Shown: positions 11,898 to 23,745 of the stretch, piece by piece
Numbering within the stretch: the stretch's first letter is position 1
Layout: every line of letters begins with the position of its first letter
Source: Lojkania enalia
Taxonomy: Eukaryota; Ascomycota; Dothideomycetes; Pleosporales
NCBI GenBank assembly: GCA_010094045.1
Contig: ML986710.1
Span: forward strand, 1 to 64,000
DNA length: 64,000 bases
Reading direction: 5' to 3'
Translations under genes and position numbers: made by a program
The notes under the pieces: generated by a model
Databases searched by the model: none
Seen by the model: the letters and a program-made list of their open reading frames with translations, nothing else
What the model was told of the DNA's origin: nothing

Positions 11898-13600
11898 ATG
11901 GCGAGCTACGCTGCGATCGGTCCGGAGCCAGATGATGCAGAACCAATGTCCTCGAGTACTGGGTCGCTACGGGGAAGGAGGTACTGTTACTTAGCCTTTG
12001 GGGTTGCTGGGACAAACTGCTAATATCGATAGGCGGGGACGAGGAAAGAAAGACATAGGATACTCGGGCCAAGCATCATGGGCGAGCAGTGTGATCAATC
12101 TGGTCAACACCAGTATGTGCCGCAGTGCGGGCATTTACCTTCCTACAGCTAATCATAAGCAGTTCTTGGAGCCGGCCTTCTGGCGATGCCTTCGGCGCTC
12201 TCGAAGATGGGCATCTTCCTAGGCATCTTCGTTATTGCTTGGGCCGGCATGACCTCCGGCTTTGGCCTCTACCTCCAGACCCGATGCGCCAGATATCTCG
12301 ATCGCGGTCACGTTTCCTTCGCAGCGCTGTCTCAACTAACCTATCCGAACCTCTCCATAATATTTGACGCTGCTATAGCCATCAAGTGCTTCGGTGTTGG
12401 CGTGAGCTACTTGATCATCATTGGGGATTTGATGCCCGGAGTCGTCAAGGGTTTTGCGCCGGGTGTGGGGATTTCATTTCTAATAGATCGGCAGTTTTGG
12501 ATTACCGCATTCATGTATGTCGAACGTTTCCCGTATGAATGGCATGGCTAATCTTATCAGGTTGATCGTGATTCCGTTATCCTTTCTTCGCCGACTAGAT
12601 TCTCTGAAATACACCAGCATAATTGCTCTTTGCTCGATCGCCTATCTCGTTATTTTAGTTGTCGCTCATTACATCAAGGGTGACACTCTCCAAGATCGTG
12701 GAGAAGTCAGAGTCTTCCAATGGGCTGGTCCGGTATCTGCGCTTGCTGCATTTCCGGTTATTGTTTTCGCATATACATGTCACCAAAATGTAAGTTACCT
12801 CACCGAGCATTCAAGTCAGCAATGTCTTACAAGTTCAGATGTTCTCCATTCTTAACGAAATCGCGGATAACTCGCATTTCCGCACGACCAGCGTCATCGG
12901 TGCTAGCATCGGCGGTGCGTGTTCTCTCTATATCCTTACCGGTATCACAGGTTACCTATCCTACGGCGACAACATTAAAGGCAACATTGTCAGTATGTAT
13001 CCCACCAGGACCGCCTCCACTGTTGGCCGGCTAGCCATTGTTATCCTCGTCATGTTCTCGTACCCTCTGCAAATCCACCCATGCCGCGCCTCAATAGATG
13101 CTTGCTTGAAATGGCGCCCCCGCCGTCGCAGTCAGAACGAATCCTCGCCATCCCGGAACACTCTTCTTACTCCGTCAAAACCTCATGGACACCACGGCAA
13201 ACCGAACCTCGAAATGGGTGACATCCGTTTTGCTATCATCACCACCGTCCTCATCGTCCTTTCGTTCATCACGGCCATGACTGTCTCTTCGCTAGAGAAG
13301 GTTCTTGCATATGTTGGCAGCACTGGGTCGACTACTATCTCTTTTATCCTTCCTGGACTTTTCTACTATAAGATTTCAGATCCTGACTCCGCTCACCACC
13401 AGCGACTGATCAAAGATGAGGATGATGAAGATGAGTACGCCAGCGCGGATGCAGAAGGCTACGTGATGAGCGATGCGCATAAAAGTCGGCACTGGCGGAG
13501 AGGGTTATTGAGAAATTTGAGTTTGGCGCTCGCAATCTACGGCGTCGTGGTTATGATTACTTGTTTGGCAACAAATACGTTTCTGGTTGCGGCGCATTAA
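11898..13600 (+). CDS. Vacuolar amino-acid transporter, AAAP/SLC38 family (Avt5/6/7-like)
   Basis: This is a predicted amino-acid/proton transporter of the AAAP superfamily, probably in the vacuolar membrane. There are five exons: 11898-11980, 12033-12112, 12163-12514, 12561-12789 and 12839-13600, giving 501 aa. The family signature NTILGAGLLAMPSALSKMG is created by splicing exon 2 to exon 3. About eleven hydrophobic helices follow. A long hydrophilic loop with Arg/Ser/Asn (SRRR to KPNLE region) lies late in the protein, and an acidic DEDDEDEYASADAEG stretch precedes the last helix. Loop and length resemble yeast Avt5/Avt6/Avt7, which export amino acids from the vacuole. The substrate cannot be read from sequence. 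The first donor is GTACTG, the same unusual form as in the ceramide synthase gene. Confidence 0.9.
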
Positions 13601-13951
13601 GTAAGGACCTCTATGTTTTGAATCTAGTGCTTTTGGATGTTGGCTGTAGATATTTTTTATTTTGCTGTTGGTTGTTGGCACGGGCATTGCATGGCGTTTT
13701 GGGTAGACAACCGAGTTTTGCGGCTCGGTATGAATCTGGAAGAATGTGTTTCGGGTTCGCCGTATTTCTAGATTTTGAAGTTGAAGCTTCTATACTACTA
13801 CAAATATACAACCTCATTCCAGAGGCCATCGTACAAATCTGGCCCGTACATTGGTTTTCCTGAACGCCTTGTGATGCAACGATCCACTCCAGAGTTTCCT
13901 TCATCCTACATACTTGTTACACAGTCCATTCATCCATCCACAGTATATCTA
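13601..13951. other. Convergent 3' spacer
   Basis: This spacer lies between the stop codons of the convergent transporter and mitoribosomal S16 genes. It should hold both 3' untranslated regions. No gene seen. Confidence 0.5.
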
Positions 13952-14734
13952 TCACCGTGCGTCTTCGGTCAATGGGATTTCAGACGCTTCCGTCGCGTCG
14001 CTTATCTCGTTCGACTTCAGAGTCTTGGGCGGGATCATGGACTTCGCGGCCGAATTCGCTTTAACGATCTGTCCCTGTATCTGGCCGACGCGGTACTGCG
14101 GCTCTAGTATGCCAACCTAGGTCTATTAGCCGTATCCTTACAATCCCTTCCTCTAGACCCCTAAACAACCGAACTCAGTCCAACCGGCCCAACCCACAAA
14201 TCCTCACATCATCTACACCTTATCCGAATACACAGCTAGAAGGCTTGTATTGGATTGTATTGGTTTGAAATTGGATTGGATAGGATTGGTACGGCTAGGA
14301 AGGGAGTGAGACATACCATATTCAGTATCCGCCACGCAGTATCACTGGGCTGCGCGCCGACGCCGACCCAGTACCTTGCACGCGATATGTCGAGCTTGAT
14401 ATCCTTCCAAGGCCGGCCGTGCATGTCGCCGGGCTTCGGCGCTTTAGGGAGCGGGTCGTAAGTTCCCAGGACTTCGAGGGGTTTGGAGTTGCGGGCTGTG
14501 CTGTTGGTGAGGGTTAGCTTGGAAGTTATTCTCGAGGGCGGATTGGTGATTTGGATTTAAGGAATTGTTATTAGGGTAGGAATTTTGAGATTAGCAGTGA
14601 GAGTGGAAACGGGGGTGGATTGTGTGGAGATTTTTGCTGGGAATTGGGGGTGCGTACCGGGCATGCGCGACAACAATGTTATAGAAGGGGGCGTGTTTCC
14701 GGCCGAAGCGGGCGAGGCGAATTCGGAGGACCAT
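13952..14734 (-). CDS. mrps16: Mitochondrial small-subunit ribosomal protein bS16m
   Basis: This is a component of the mitochondrial 37S ribosomal subunit. There are three exons: 14734-14658, 14500-14317 and 14116-13952, giving 141 aa. Exon 1 carries the S16 start MVLRIRLARFGRKHAPFYNI; splicing adds VVAHARTARNSKPLEVLG and TYDPLP. Exon 2 has the GARYWVGVGAQPSD-like segment typical of S16. The second splice gives LNM followed by VGILEPQYRVG. A later acceptor AG, 11 bases downstream, would drop that conserved stretch and is less likely. The first intron (157 nt) and the second (200 nt) are long for this window. The start ATG is head-to-head with the NAD(P)HX epimerase gene, with 400 bp between. 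Confidence 0.93.
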
Positions 14735-15134
14735 TTTTGGGTGGTTGTTAGAATGGGAGGCTCATTAGTGTTGCTGGTTGGGGTTTGTGAATGAGTGAAC
14801 TTTTGGGCCGCTGTTTAGCCGGGGGGTCATGTGATGTAACTAAGTAGATACCTATGCTTCATATAGATGATAATGGAAGAATTATGTTGTTCGGAGGCTA
14901 GAAGGAATGATTGGGATGAAACTCAAGGGAAGGTTTGTGAGAAAGGAGGAATTGTGCTTTTGATAAAACCTTAGGTACTGGAGCACTATGATGTTTGCGT
15001 ATGCAACTTGTAGGGTAAGTTTCTCATTACATGCTGTGATGTAATCGTGTGATATATCCCAATCAGCCAAAACACCATTTAGACTTCAATCTCTCAAAAT
15101 TCTACGCACTAAAACTAAGCATAGACTTTAAACG
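14735..15134. promoter_or_regulatory. Shared promoter between mrps16 and naxe
   Basis: This 400 bp spacer separates the divergent starts of the S16 and NAD(P)HX epimerase genes and must contain both promoters. No specific binding site is claimed. Confidence 0.4.
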
Positions 15135-16150
15135 ATGGCACTCCGGGTACGCTGCCTCCGGTTTTTCTAAATCCAAGCTAACATGGTCAGACTCTCTCCG
15201 CCAAAAGCGCCGCTGCGCTGGACCAGGAGCTCATGTCCACGGGCGCCTTCTCAATCGATCAATTGATGGAATTGGCGGGACTTTCTGTTTCGCAAGCCGG
15301 TATATTCCAATTCATTTCTTAGCCAGAGTTTCTCATTTCTGATCTAATTGCATGCAGTCTTCAAGTTGCAGCCGCTTAACAAAGGGAAACGAATCCTGGT
15401 CGCATGCGGACCCGGCAACAACGGTAAATTCAGAACCGCAAATCAAGATAAGAGAAGGAACAAGGACTAAGACATGATAGGCGGAGATGGCCTCGTCGCG
15501 GCTCGACATCTCTTCCATTACGGATACCAGCCTACAATCTACTATCCGAAGCAAAGCAAGAACGAACTGTATCAGGTGATTCACCTTCCCTCTACATTCC
15601 AGACCGCCGTCATCATACCAATTTTCAATTAAAATCGGAAGTCATCAGAGTAGAAGACAACACTGACGAACCTAGCGTCTCAAAAAACAACTTGAAGACC
15701 TAAAAGTGCCCTTTACAGAAGACTTCACCGCTGCTCTCCGACAAACGGACCACATCGTCGACGCAATCTTCGGTAGCACTCCCCCCTTCCCTCAACCCCC
15801 AAACTAACATCCTAGGCTTCTCCTTTTCCGGCGAAGTGCGCGAGCCCTTCCCAAAAGTAATTTCAGCCCTGCGCGACACGCACCTCCCTGTCCTCGCCGT
15901 CGACGCCCCTTCATCCTGGAACATTGAAGACGGCCCCCCAGACTCCGGTCCGGGCAAGGGCTTCATGCCCGAAGCTTTAATCTCACTTACTGCGCCTAAG
16001 CCACTCGTGAAATGGTTCAGAGGGCGGCATTTTATTGGAGGACGGTTTCTGAGTCCCGCTATGGCAGAGAAGTATGGGTTGGATTTGCCGACGTATGAGG
16101 CTGTTGATCAGATTGTTGAAGTGGAAGTTGAGGGACAGGAGAAGTTGTAG
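15135..16150 (+). CDS. naxe: NAD(P)H-hydrate epimerase (YjeF_N / AI-BP family)
   Basis: The enzyme interconverts R- and S-NAD(P)HX so that the dehydratase can repair them. There are six exons: 15135-15146, 15191-15299, 15358-15423, 15481-15575, 15676-15772 and 15816-16150, giving 237 aa (the yeast enzyme is about 246). The first exon is only 12 nt (MALR). Family landmarks are the [16 protein letters not shown] start, [17 protein letters not shown], the nucleotide-binding [18 protein letters not shown] loop formed across exons 3 and 4, [18 protein letters not shown] across exons 5 and 6, and [10 protein letters not shown] with the catalytic Asp. SLTAPK and a Gly/Arg-rich segment ([10 protein letters not shown]) follow. 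All phases agree. No dehydratase domain is fused. Confidence 0.95.
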
Positions 16151-16575
16151 CTGTTTGATGAGTTTGAGGATTGGGGAGAGGTGAGATTAGTATGCCTGAC
16201 AATGAGTTATGTCGATGAGGCAATTAGGGGCAATAATCAATGTAGAAATTTGAGACTATATATTCAATGCAAAGCTATGGACCGACCAGCACAAAATGTG
16301 TGTAATGAGCACCGCACAAAACCCTGGTATATAGAATAGGAGAAATGCAGACAACCTGTGAACGCCGTTCAAGGCCTTTCGAATCTGTCAAATCAAGAGG
16401 GACAAGAGTGATGTGAAGCGTGAAACTAAGCCCATTCGCCGCATAAGGGAGTCTCCCTAAACTCCGGAGCTATGCGTTCCTGACTAAACTAAAATTCAGC
16501 CCCTTTCAAATAGGTTACTGACACATCTTGTGGGCAGAAGAATTAAGTTTCCAATGGGGAGTGATGCCATTAGCA
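16151..16575. other. Convergent 3' spacer between naxe and hsv2
   Basis: This spacer lies between two convergent stop codons. It should contain the 3' untranslated regions of both genes. No gene or repeat seen. Confidence 0.5.
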
Positions 16576-17861
16576 CTAGTCCAGGTATTTCCTCCATCCT
16601 TTCTTGAATAACACCCTCTTCCCGTCTGAGTCAAAAGTGAGAACAAATTTTTCCCATCTTGCGTCTTGACCTGCTCCGATTACTAGTAGCGTTTGGTCAT
16701 CTAGCCAGCCAATCAGTCCCTTGGTCGGTCTCCCGCCGGGAACTCCAGGAATGCCGGCATTGAAGGTAGCAGATTTCGATGCCGGCCCCCATCCTACCGG
16801 CTCATCACCAAGCTCAAACTTTGCTGCTGCGACAGAGTAATTGTCAGAAAATTGTCGAGGTAATAAAGGAACTTTGGATAGAATCCCCCACTTATGCGTC
16901 TTGGGATCGGGCTCTAGTGCAGAAGCACTAGCTTCGGGGGACAAATCAAAAAGGTGTAACGTGGACTTGTCTGAGGTAACTGCAAGCATTGTGCTGGAAG
17001 GGGAGAACGATAGGGAGAATATAACGGCAGGATCGACACCACGGCGGAATTCCGCAATCTTGGTGCAGCTGGGGAAGGACCAGAGCCGAATGATCGTGCC
17101 CTGCTCGCTTGCAGTCGCTACTAAGTCTCCTCTTTGATTCAAGGCTAGCGCTCTCAGAGGAGATTCGTGTGCTGGTATGATGCTGATATTGCCTGACATG
17201 AGGTCAAATATCTTTACCTGTCCTATAGCGCGACCGGGAAACGCAACGATGTCCTTTCCCAAAGAGCAGAGTCCGAAGGGGTTGTTGACCGTCTCATAGT
17301 CGGCAACCTTCTCCGGCGGACTCGTCATCTTGTATATTCCCACATTATTCAGGAGCACGACTATAAGGTGGGACTGCGAAATGCGGACTCTCTGGATCGG
17401 GGTCTTGAACTCGAGGCTCGTTGCAACGACCTGAGTGGCATCGTTCCATATTTGAACCTCGTACTTGTCAGCGTTGATAAAGACCCAGCCAGTATCCTTA
17501 GAACAGACTTTATTCTGGGGGAATTTAGGCTGCTTCCCTCCGCCGACTAGAGCGATGTATCGGGTGGTGCCGAGCATTTCTGCACAACCTATGCCTCCGC
17601 CAACCTCTGCCAGCTGTTAGTGGGGTGAAGCAATAATGGGGGTGCACGGGCCAAGAAGTATACCTCGTGCGAGCTTGAGGTCTCCGGACTTGGAGGTGAA
17701 GACTGCGGCGCTGTTAGCATACTACTCGAGTAGTCTTCTAGACAAACCTTGCCTCGGAATCCCGACTCGAGAGCGACCGAAAAGCACGAGTTGTCGGCAT
17801 TGAACGAAGCGGAAAGGGCATATGGGCCCGAGGCCGAGTCGAGGATCGGCCTTGTATTCAT
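16576..17861 (-). CDS. hsv2: PROPPIN WD-repeat protein, HSV2/Atg18 family
   Basis: This is a seven-bladed beta-propeller that binds PI3P and PI(3,5)P2 and acts in autophagy-related membrane events. There are three exons: 17861-17753, 17702-17664 and 17606-16576, giving 392 aa. The phosphoinositide motif FRRG is present, followed by VDPA. Exon 1 ends in FSVALESGFR, exon 2 is only 39 nt, and exon 3 resumes with GGGIGCAEMLGTTRYIALVGGGK. The frame needs intron 1 (17703-17752) to use a GC donor (GCAAGG). The nearby GT donor (GTTTGT) would replace the conserved VFTSKSGDLKL with an unrelated Ser/Pro stretch. The acceptor of intron 2 is the second of two nearby AGs. The third PROPPIN subgroup (WIPI3/4-like) fits best by motif. 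Confidence 0.92.
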
Positions 17862-18834
17862 TGTGTGGCGCCAGTACGGCGCGGTTCAAGGTTGGACGTT
17901 CGAAGCCACGCAGGTGGTGACTACCTGCAGGCTGAAGCGGTTGCTCGAAGGAGTGTAAGCCCGTTGTATAGCGGTCTTGCAAACGGCGCAAGATGCGAGG
18001 CTGGCGTGTTCACCATGATCAGAGGATCATGTTCGGACGTAAAAACTGGCGACGAGGAAAGGCACCGACTAGCCACAAGGAGTAGAAGGCAGAGCGTGGG
18101 GATGTAATTCACAGTTAGGCACGGCGGCGATGTCATTGCCGGAGCTTCTCGCGCTAGCCGCTTTTGCTGCCCCAGGAACACATGCAACCGTGGTTGAGAC
18201 GGGAAATGGTCACCAACACGGCCGCCATAAAGTGAGATCAGTCGTGTATGCAACGAGGCGCGCAATTAGGAAGCATCATGACAAACAATCGCAAGGGAAG
18301 CAAGATGATTCAGTATTATATGGAGCAACGAGGTGCGCTGGACAAATATGGGATGGACGTGTGGCTTGCTCCGAATCCGTGAAACATGGGGGATGCCCCT
18401 TTTGGGAAGGGCCTTGGCTCGCGTCGGCGAGACCCAACAACTTCTTGCGGCGACCTATAGTAGGCACTGTCTCCCCCGCAAAGAGATACAGCATGTTTTG
18501 TAGGCCAAAAGAAGCATCTACTTGTATCCATATTCGCCCCGCCCACCGGTAGCTACTGCTGGTCCGTTGTCGCTGCGCAACGGCGAACTCGAAGGCGCGC
18601 CACGCCAATCCGTTGTGATAGGGAGCGGCGGCCAGGGTCCTGACTAGCGAGCCCCTTTGCATTGCGGGAGTAGCTGCCAACGCCCTAAATTTCCTCGACC
18701 ACACCTCACCACCATCACAAACAGACCTTCCACCCCATATCTCCGTTTCAATTCCTCCGCCGCGCTTGCATACGCCTTCTCCGTAGGCACGAGCCTCACC
18801 GAAAACGTACCATACACACCGGTCTACGTCGACA
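17862..18834. promoter_or_regulatory. Divergent spacer between hsv2 and the septin gene
   Basis: These 973 bp separate two divergent genes. Open frames on both strands (for example the minus-strand frame at 18276-18929) show no family resemblance and overlap the septin start region. The spacer is treated as promoter and leader sequence for both genes. Confidence 0.4.
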
Positions 18835-20360
18835 ATGTCTTCGGTACGACGGCCCCGAAACACATCTCCCTTTCCAGTACACGATGCCTTGAGCGCGACC
18901 GCCATATTTATATTTTTCTTATTGTCCACGTGCGCTAACGTCCCTGCAGATGCTCAAGACGCGCAAGAAGAAGAATGTCAAGAAGGGAATTCAGTTCTGC
19001 CTGATGGTGTGCGGCGCCTCAGGAACAGGTATTCTCGATTGCCCTCCGTTTTCTCAGCATTAAGCTCACCCATTATCTCTCCCAGGACGGACTACCTTCG
19101 TGAACACTCTCTGCGGAAAGAAAGTTCTCGAGCACAAGCAGTCGGACGATCCAACCGTTGCACACGTTGAGGACGGCGTAAAGATCAAGCCCATTACCGT
19201 CGGTAGGTGGTCCCAATCACTAGCCCACCAATACGCATTATTCAATGTTGGGAGCAGTTTGCTGATTCAATATTTTTGTCAGAATTAGAACTTGATGAAG
19301 AGGGTACTCGTATTTCGCTCACCATCGTTGACACCCCGGGGTTCGGCGACCAAATCGATAATGAAGCCAGGTAAAGTGGATGCCATGAGCCAGAAAACAT
19401 TAGCTCACATTTGTACAGTTTCTCAGAAATTGTCGGGTTCCTTGAGAGACAGTACGATGATATCCTTGCCGAGGAATCGCGGATTAAGCGTAACCCTCGA
19501 TTCCGGGACAACCGTGTGCACGTTCTCTTGTACTTCATCACGCCTACAGGTCATGGGTATGTATTTATGTGTGTGAATCATGGTCTCATCTAACTGGCAG
19601 CAGCCTCCGCGAGCTTGACATCGAGCTGATGAAGCGTCTCTCACCCCGTTGCAACGTCATTCCTGTCATTGGCAAGGCTGACTCGCTCACACCGGCTGAG
19701 CTTGCCGAGTCGAAGAAGCTTGTGATGGAAGATATCGAGCACTATCGCATTCCTGTATACAATTTCCCATATGATATTGAAGAGGATGACGAGGACACTG
19801 TTGAGGAGAATGCCGAGCTCCGTGGCCTCATGCCCTTCGCTATTGTTGGGTCTGAGGACGTGGTCGAGGTTAATGGCCGCCGAGTCCGTGCCCGACAATA
19901 CCCGTGGGGCATCGTTGAGGTGGACAATCCTCGCCACTCCGACTTCCTTGCTGTGCGAAGCGCACTGCTCCACAGTCATCTGGCCGATCTCAAGGAAATA
20001 ACCCACGACTTCTTGTACGAGAACTACCGTACCGAGAAGCTCAGCAAGAGCGTCGAAGGTGGCGCATCCGCGTAAGTCTACTTCCTATCTCCTCAGTTCC
20101 ATCCAAAAACTTACGCTTTGCACAGGGACTCGTCGATGAACCCAGAAGATCTTGCCAGCCAGTCAGTACGTCTAAAGGAAGAGCAACTGCGTCGTGAGGA
20201 GGAGAAATTGCGTGAGATTGAAGTCAAGGTGCAGCGAGAGATTAACGAGAAGCGACAGGAGCTCCTCGCTCGCGAGAGCCAGCTCAAGGAGATCGAGGCT
20301 CGGATGCAGAGGGAGCAAAGCGGTCAATTGCAGCACGACGATCAAGACGGAGCTGCCTAA
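18835..20360 (+). CDS. cdc11: Septin, Cdc11/AspA-type
   Basis: This is a GTP-binding cytoskeletal protein of septin filaments and rings. There are seven exons: 18835-18843, 18950-19028, 19086-19202, 19283-19370, 19419-19556, 19604-20071 and 20126-20360, giving 377 aa. Landmarks are a polybasic stretch KTRKKKNVKKG, the P-loop GASGTGRTTF split by an intron, the switch DTPGFGD, the septin element RNPRFRDNRVHVLLYF, the G4 motif GKAD, and the septin unique element ending RQYPWGIVEVDN. A C-terminal coiled coil is rich in Arg, Glu and Lys. The Gly-Arg-Thr-Thr P-loop form favours Cdc11/AspA over Cdc12. The start is uncertain: the first exon (MSS) is 9 nt with donor GTACGA, and a donor 33 nt further on would add 11 residues. 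The exon 5/6 acceptor is the second of two CAGs. Confidence 0.93.
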
Positions 20361-23300
20361 ACGGCTTGCTGGATCCTGTGAGAACGGAACCCGAGTTTGC
20401 CACTGCGTGGCAATCGTGGATGGCGCGCTTGCATCAAAATTCAGGACACAGTGAGTAAAATTAGGTGTTGCAGCAGGCGTTGGTATTTCGGGACCGGCAG
20501 CACTCACCACTATCTTCTCCATATGGCAGTGTCCACGTTTCTAATGGTTGGAATGCATTGCAGACATGGGAGGGACAGGGGGCCGGAGTGGAGCAAAGAA
20601 CTTCTCTTCTGAGCTGGGGGTTCATTTCGGCAGATGCCAATGTGTGTCTGCAACTGTCTTGCCATGGCCTTTTCTTATGTTTTCTTACCCTTCGATACTT
20701 ATTCCCCCTTTTGGCTTCCATGTAGGAAAGTAGTAATCCACTTGATCCACTAATAATACCCTGGTGGTCAAATATGTGCCTATTTCTTCTCTACGTTGAT
20801 GCTTTCCTTTGCGAGGGTGTTCCCGAATGTGCTTGGACGTTGGGTACGTAGGTAGGTAGGAAGGTACCTAGATAGGCATTACAGATTGTGGTGTCACCGT
20901 TTACGGAGGAAGGCGCTTGATAGCATGATGCAGTCAGCAGCATGGGAGAGTTCCTCCCGCATCTGCACTCCCTTGCCATTACACTACCCGCCTGCACTTG
21001 TCAGCACCTAGCACCTTGCACCTTGCACACCTTTCCAATGGAAATCTCTCTCGACCACTGCAAGACTTTCAACTGGGTGAGAGCTCACACAGTTCGTTCA
21101 ACCTTTCACATGCAAAGCCGTTACTCGAATCATACTTGTTGTATTCGCTTGTTTCGGCTCGGCTCGATGTCGTACGCTGCCGAACGGAGCCGCCGGCATA
21201 GAGTGTTGCTTGCGGCCATCAACTTTTCGGGAGTCCTTCCAGCCTCTCAGCTTTCTTTGTATTTTAGATTGTGTCCGTTCTCCATTCGTGTATAGCTGAT
21301 AGCTGGGGTGATGGAAGCGGGGAGCTCGAGTCGATCCACTTCGCTCCTCGCTCTTCTCCAGACGTCAATCCCACATCGCGCGATTCGAGGTCAATGTAGC
21401 TGATTGGCAGTTGTCCGCGTAGGTACTCCAACTTTGGCGAAGTTAGCTCGAATGTCGACTGAGCGGCGAAGAGCAAAACGCTATTCCTGCTTATTGGTCC
21501 GGGGAATACAGGATTGCTCAGTCCAAACAGGTTACATCAGGAGAACTCGGAGCCGGCCAACAGTGACTATGGACACACGCAAGTCGAACGCCACAAGGAA
21601 ACCAAGCTTGCTTGTGCGGAAGACCCATGATGTGTGCACATGTTTCGCCGGCGATGCTCAGCAGGTTTCTCATTTTGTGTTATGCTCAATAGTTTCAGAC
21701 GTGGGCATCCTACTAGATGTTTGTACCGATTGGGGTGCTGAAAAGGCACTCGACGAACCTTGTCCAGACGGGATCTTCGCTCTTCGAAGGATCGAGGGAG
21801 GCAACTGAATGCCTCCGGAAGTTAGGACCATAGGCTCAGTCAGACGGACATGTTGGCACTGAAGAGCTGCTGGTCGGACGAATATGGCAAACGCACAGAT
21901 GACTCTAAGTTGGTCAGTCTGCATGGAGGATTCTAGACATTTTACGACGGAGTGATGCTCGAGTGCCCCGCATCCTCCCGCTGTCCTACCTTTTCGTATC
22001 CGTTTCGATGGTGAGACCTGGGGAACCTTGGGGATTTTCGCGGTTTGCGCGGTAATGCTAAATGTGGAGAGGTTGGTGAGTACACAGATGACTAAATTCA
22101 CCCCTTGTTCGCCCTAAAATATCAATCTACTGGACCTAGGTCGGCTAACCTCCTAGGCCCCCTCGGCCATCAGATGTCGCGCAGAATAGTGGACCTCTGC
22201 GAACAATGGCTCTCACTACTCGTTCCGGTGAGAGCTTTAGCTGCTGCTGTTGCCTGCAAAGTCCCCACCTTCTCTTGAGAGAATGATACGTTGCGGAGAC
22301 ACTGCTGCGCGAGGGTGCACGTGGTTGAGACGGTGAAATTGGCTCCGACGAAGCCACAGATAACTCAAGTCCTGTCAGCGACTAGGGCCGACGACCATAG
22401 ACGTGCGCTCGGATGGGGAAGGACAGAGCCTCTTGAGTCTTGACAGGCCGCCCCAGGCTCTAGTTCACGATGGTGAGCCAAATGACAATCCCGCTTTTGT
22501 ACGTCGATCCTGTAAGACGTTCCCAGCGACTTGGTTCTTGGATGCCAGGTGATGCCTTTGCCTTGCACGAATTGCTTTCTGTACACAATATTGGCTATCC
22601 TTCAACGTGTGGAATGTCACGGACTGTGAAAAAGATTTCTGATGGCCGACGGAGCACCACCATCAGCTGATAAGACGTTGAGGCGGAGAGCTGACTTAGG
22701 GTCTAGTCGAGCTGGACGAGGACGGACTACTGACGCCACATTGTTGAGACTCTGCAACAGGTCCGCTTGCAGCGCAAGAGCGAGTCCATATTGGGAAGGC
22801 TTTCTTGCATGGGTCTTCATTGAACGCCTGTCATCCTTTCCCCTTCTAGGCCTCACATTACTCGGGCTCATTGAGGAGGGATCAAGAGGAACGTGCGTTT
22901 CACTTTGGTTCCTTCACGCTTGCAGCGGATCGAAGATAATAAATGGTTCATAGCGGGAGAATGCTTGATTAAGCTAAGTCTAACTCCCCTAGCAGCATCG
23001 AGATTAGCATTGTAATGGAGGGTAGAGACTTCGTCAGCCGGATTTGGAAGTGCGCACAGATGCCCCTGCGCTCGCCAATCGGGTTGCAGATCTGCTCGAT
23101 TGTAAATGGTCCGTCGTTCGCTATCCCAGCCATTTATCACTAAGGAGGCTCGACGCCTCTCGACGCGGACTAGAGCCCTGGCAGGGTATGAACGAACAAC
23201 GGATGCAGGAGTGAATTCCCCGGTGATAAATCGCTCTCTGTAGCATTCCAATGAGCGCACTCGGGGCACCGTTCATGCTGCATGGTGCAGTTTTGCACGC

Positions 23301-23745
23301 GGTCACAGCGGTTGGGCTAACGTAGTCGCCCCACTGATATTCCCATATTTCACAGCCATCACGCGTTTTCCGTCCCTGCCAATTACCAAGGACATATCCA
23401 CTAGAATCTAAGGTTCACTCTGTGTATGACGGAGGGGTTCGGTTACGCTATGAACTGCTTCTGCACTTGCAGAACGCGGGAAAGATCTGCTTGCTACTGT
23501 TTGGCTATCACCACTTTTTGTTCGATCCGTAGAGGCAATGATGTTATAGGAGAACATTCATATACATATTGAGTCCCGTACGCCACTTTGGACTATTAAA
23601 AGCCACAGCCTCATCTTCCCCACTCTCCCACGCTGTTCCTGAGCTATTTTGTTTTTCAAACCTTAGAGCTATTGCTGTGCCTTGCATTCCACCTAAATAC
23701 CGCCCGAGATATTTAGTTGCCAGGAAAACCTTGCTTATCCGTATC
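20361..23745. other. 3.4 kb without a recognised gene
   Basis: This stretch holds the septin 3' untranslated region, a GTAGGTAGGTAGG-type tract near 20855 and long mixed-composition sequence. Many open frames of 60-140 codons occur on both strands, but none matches a family I recognise and none links up by splicing. A non-coding transcript or a decayed gene cannot be excluded. I see no transposon ends here. Confidence 0.4.

Noticed and set aside
22868..23269. Minus-strand frame of 133 codons in the septin to PQ-loop gap
   Set aside because: Composition is Arg-rich like a frame read against GC-biased sequence, with no family resemblance and no linked exon.
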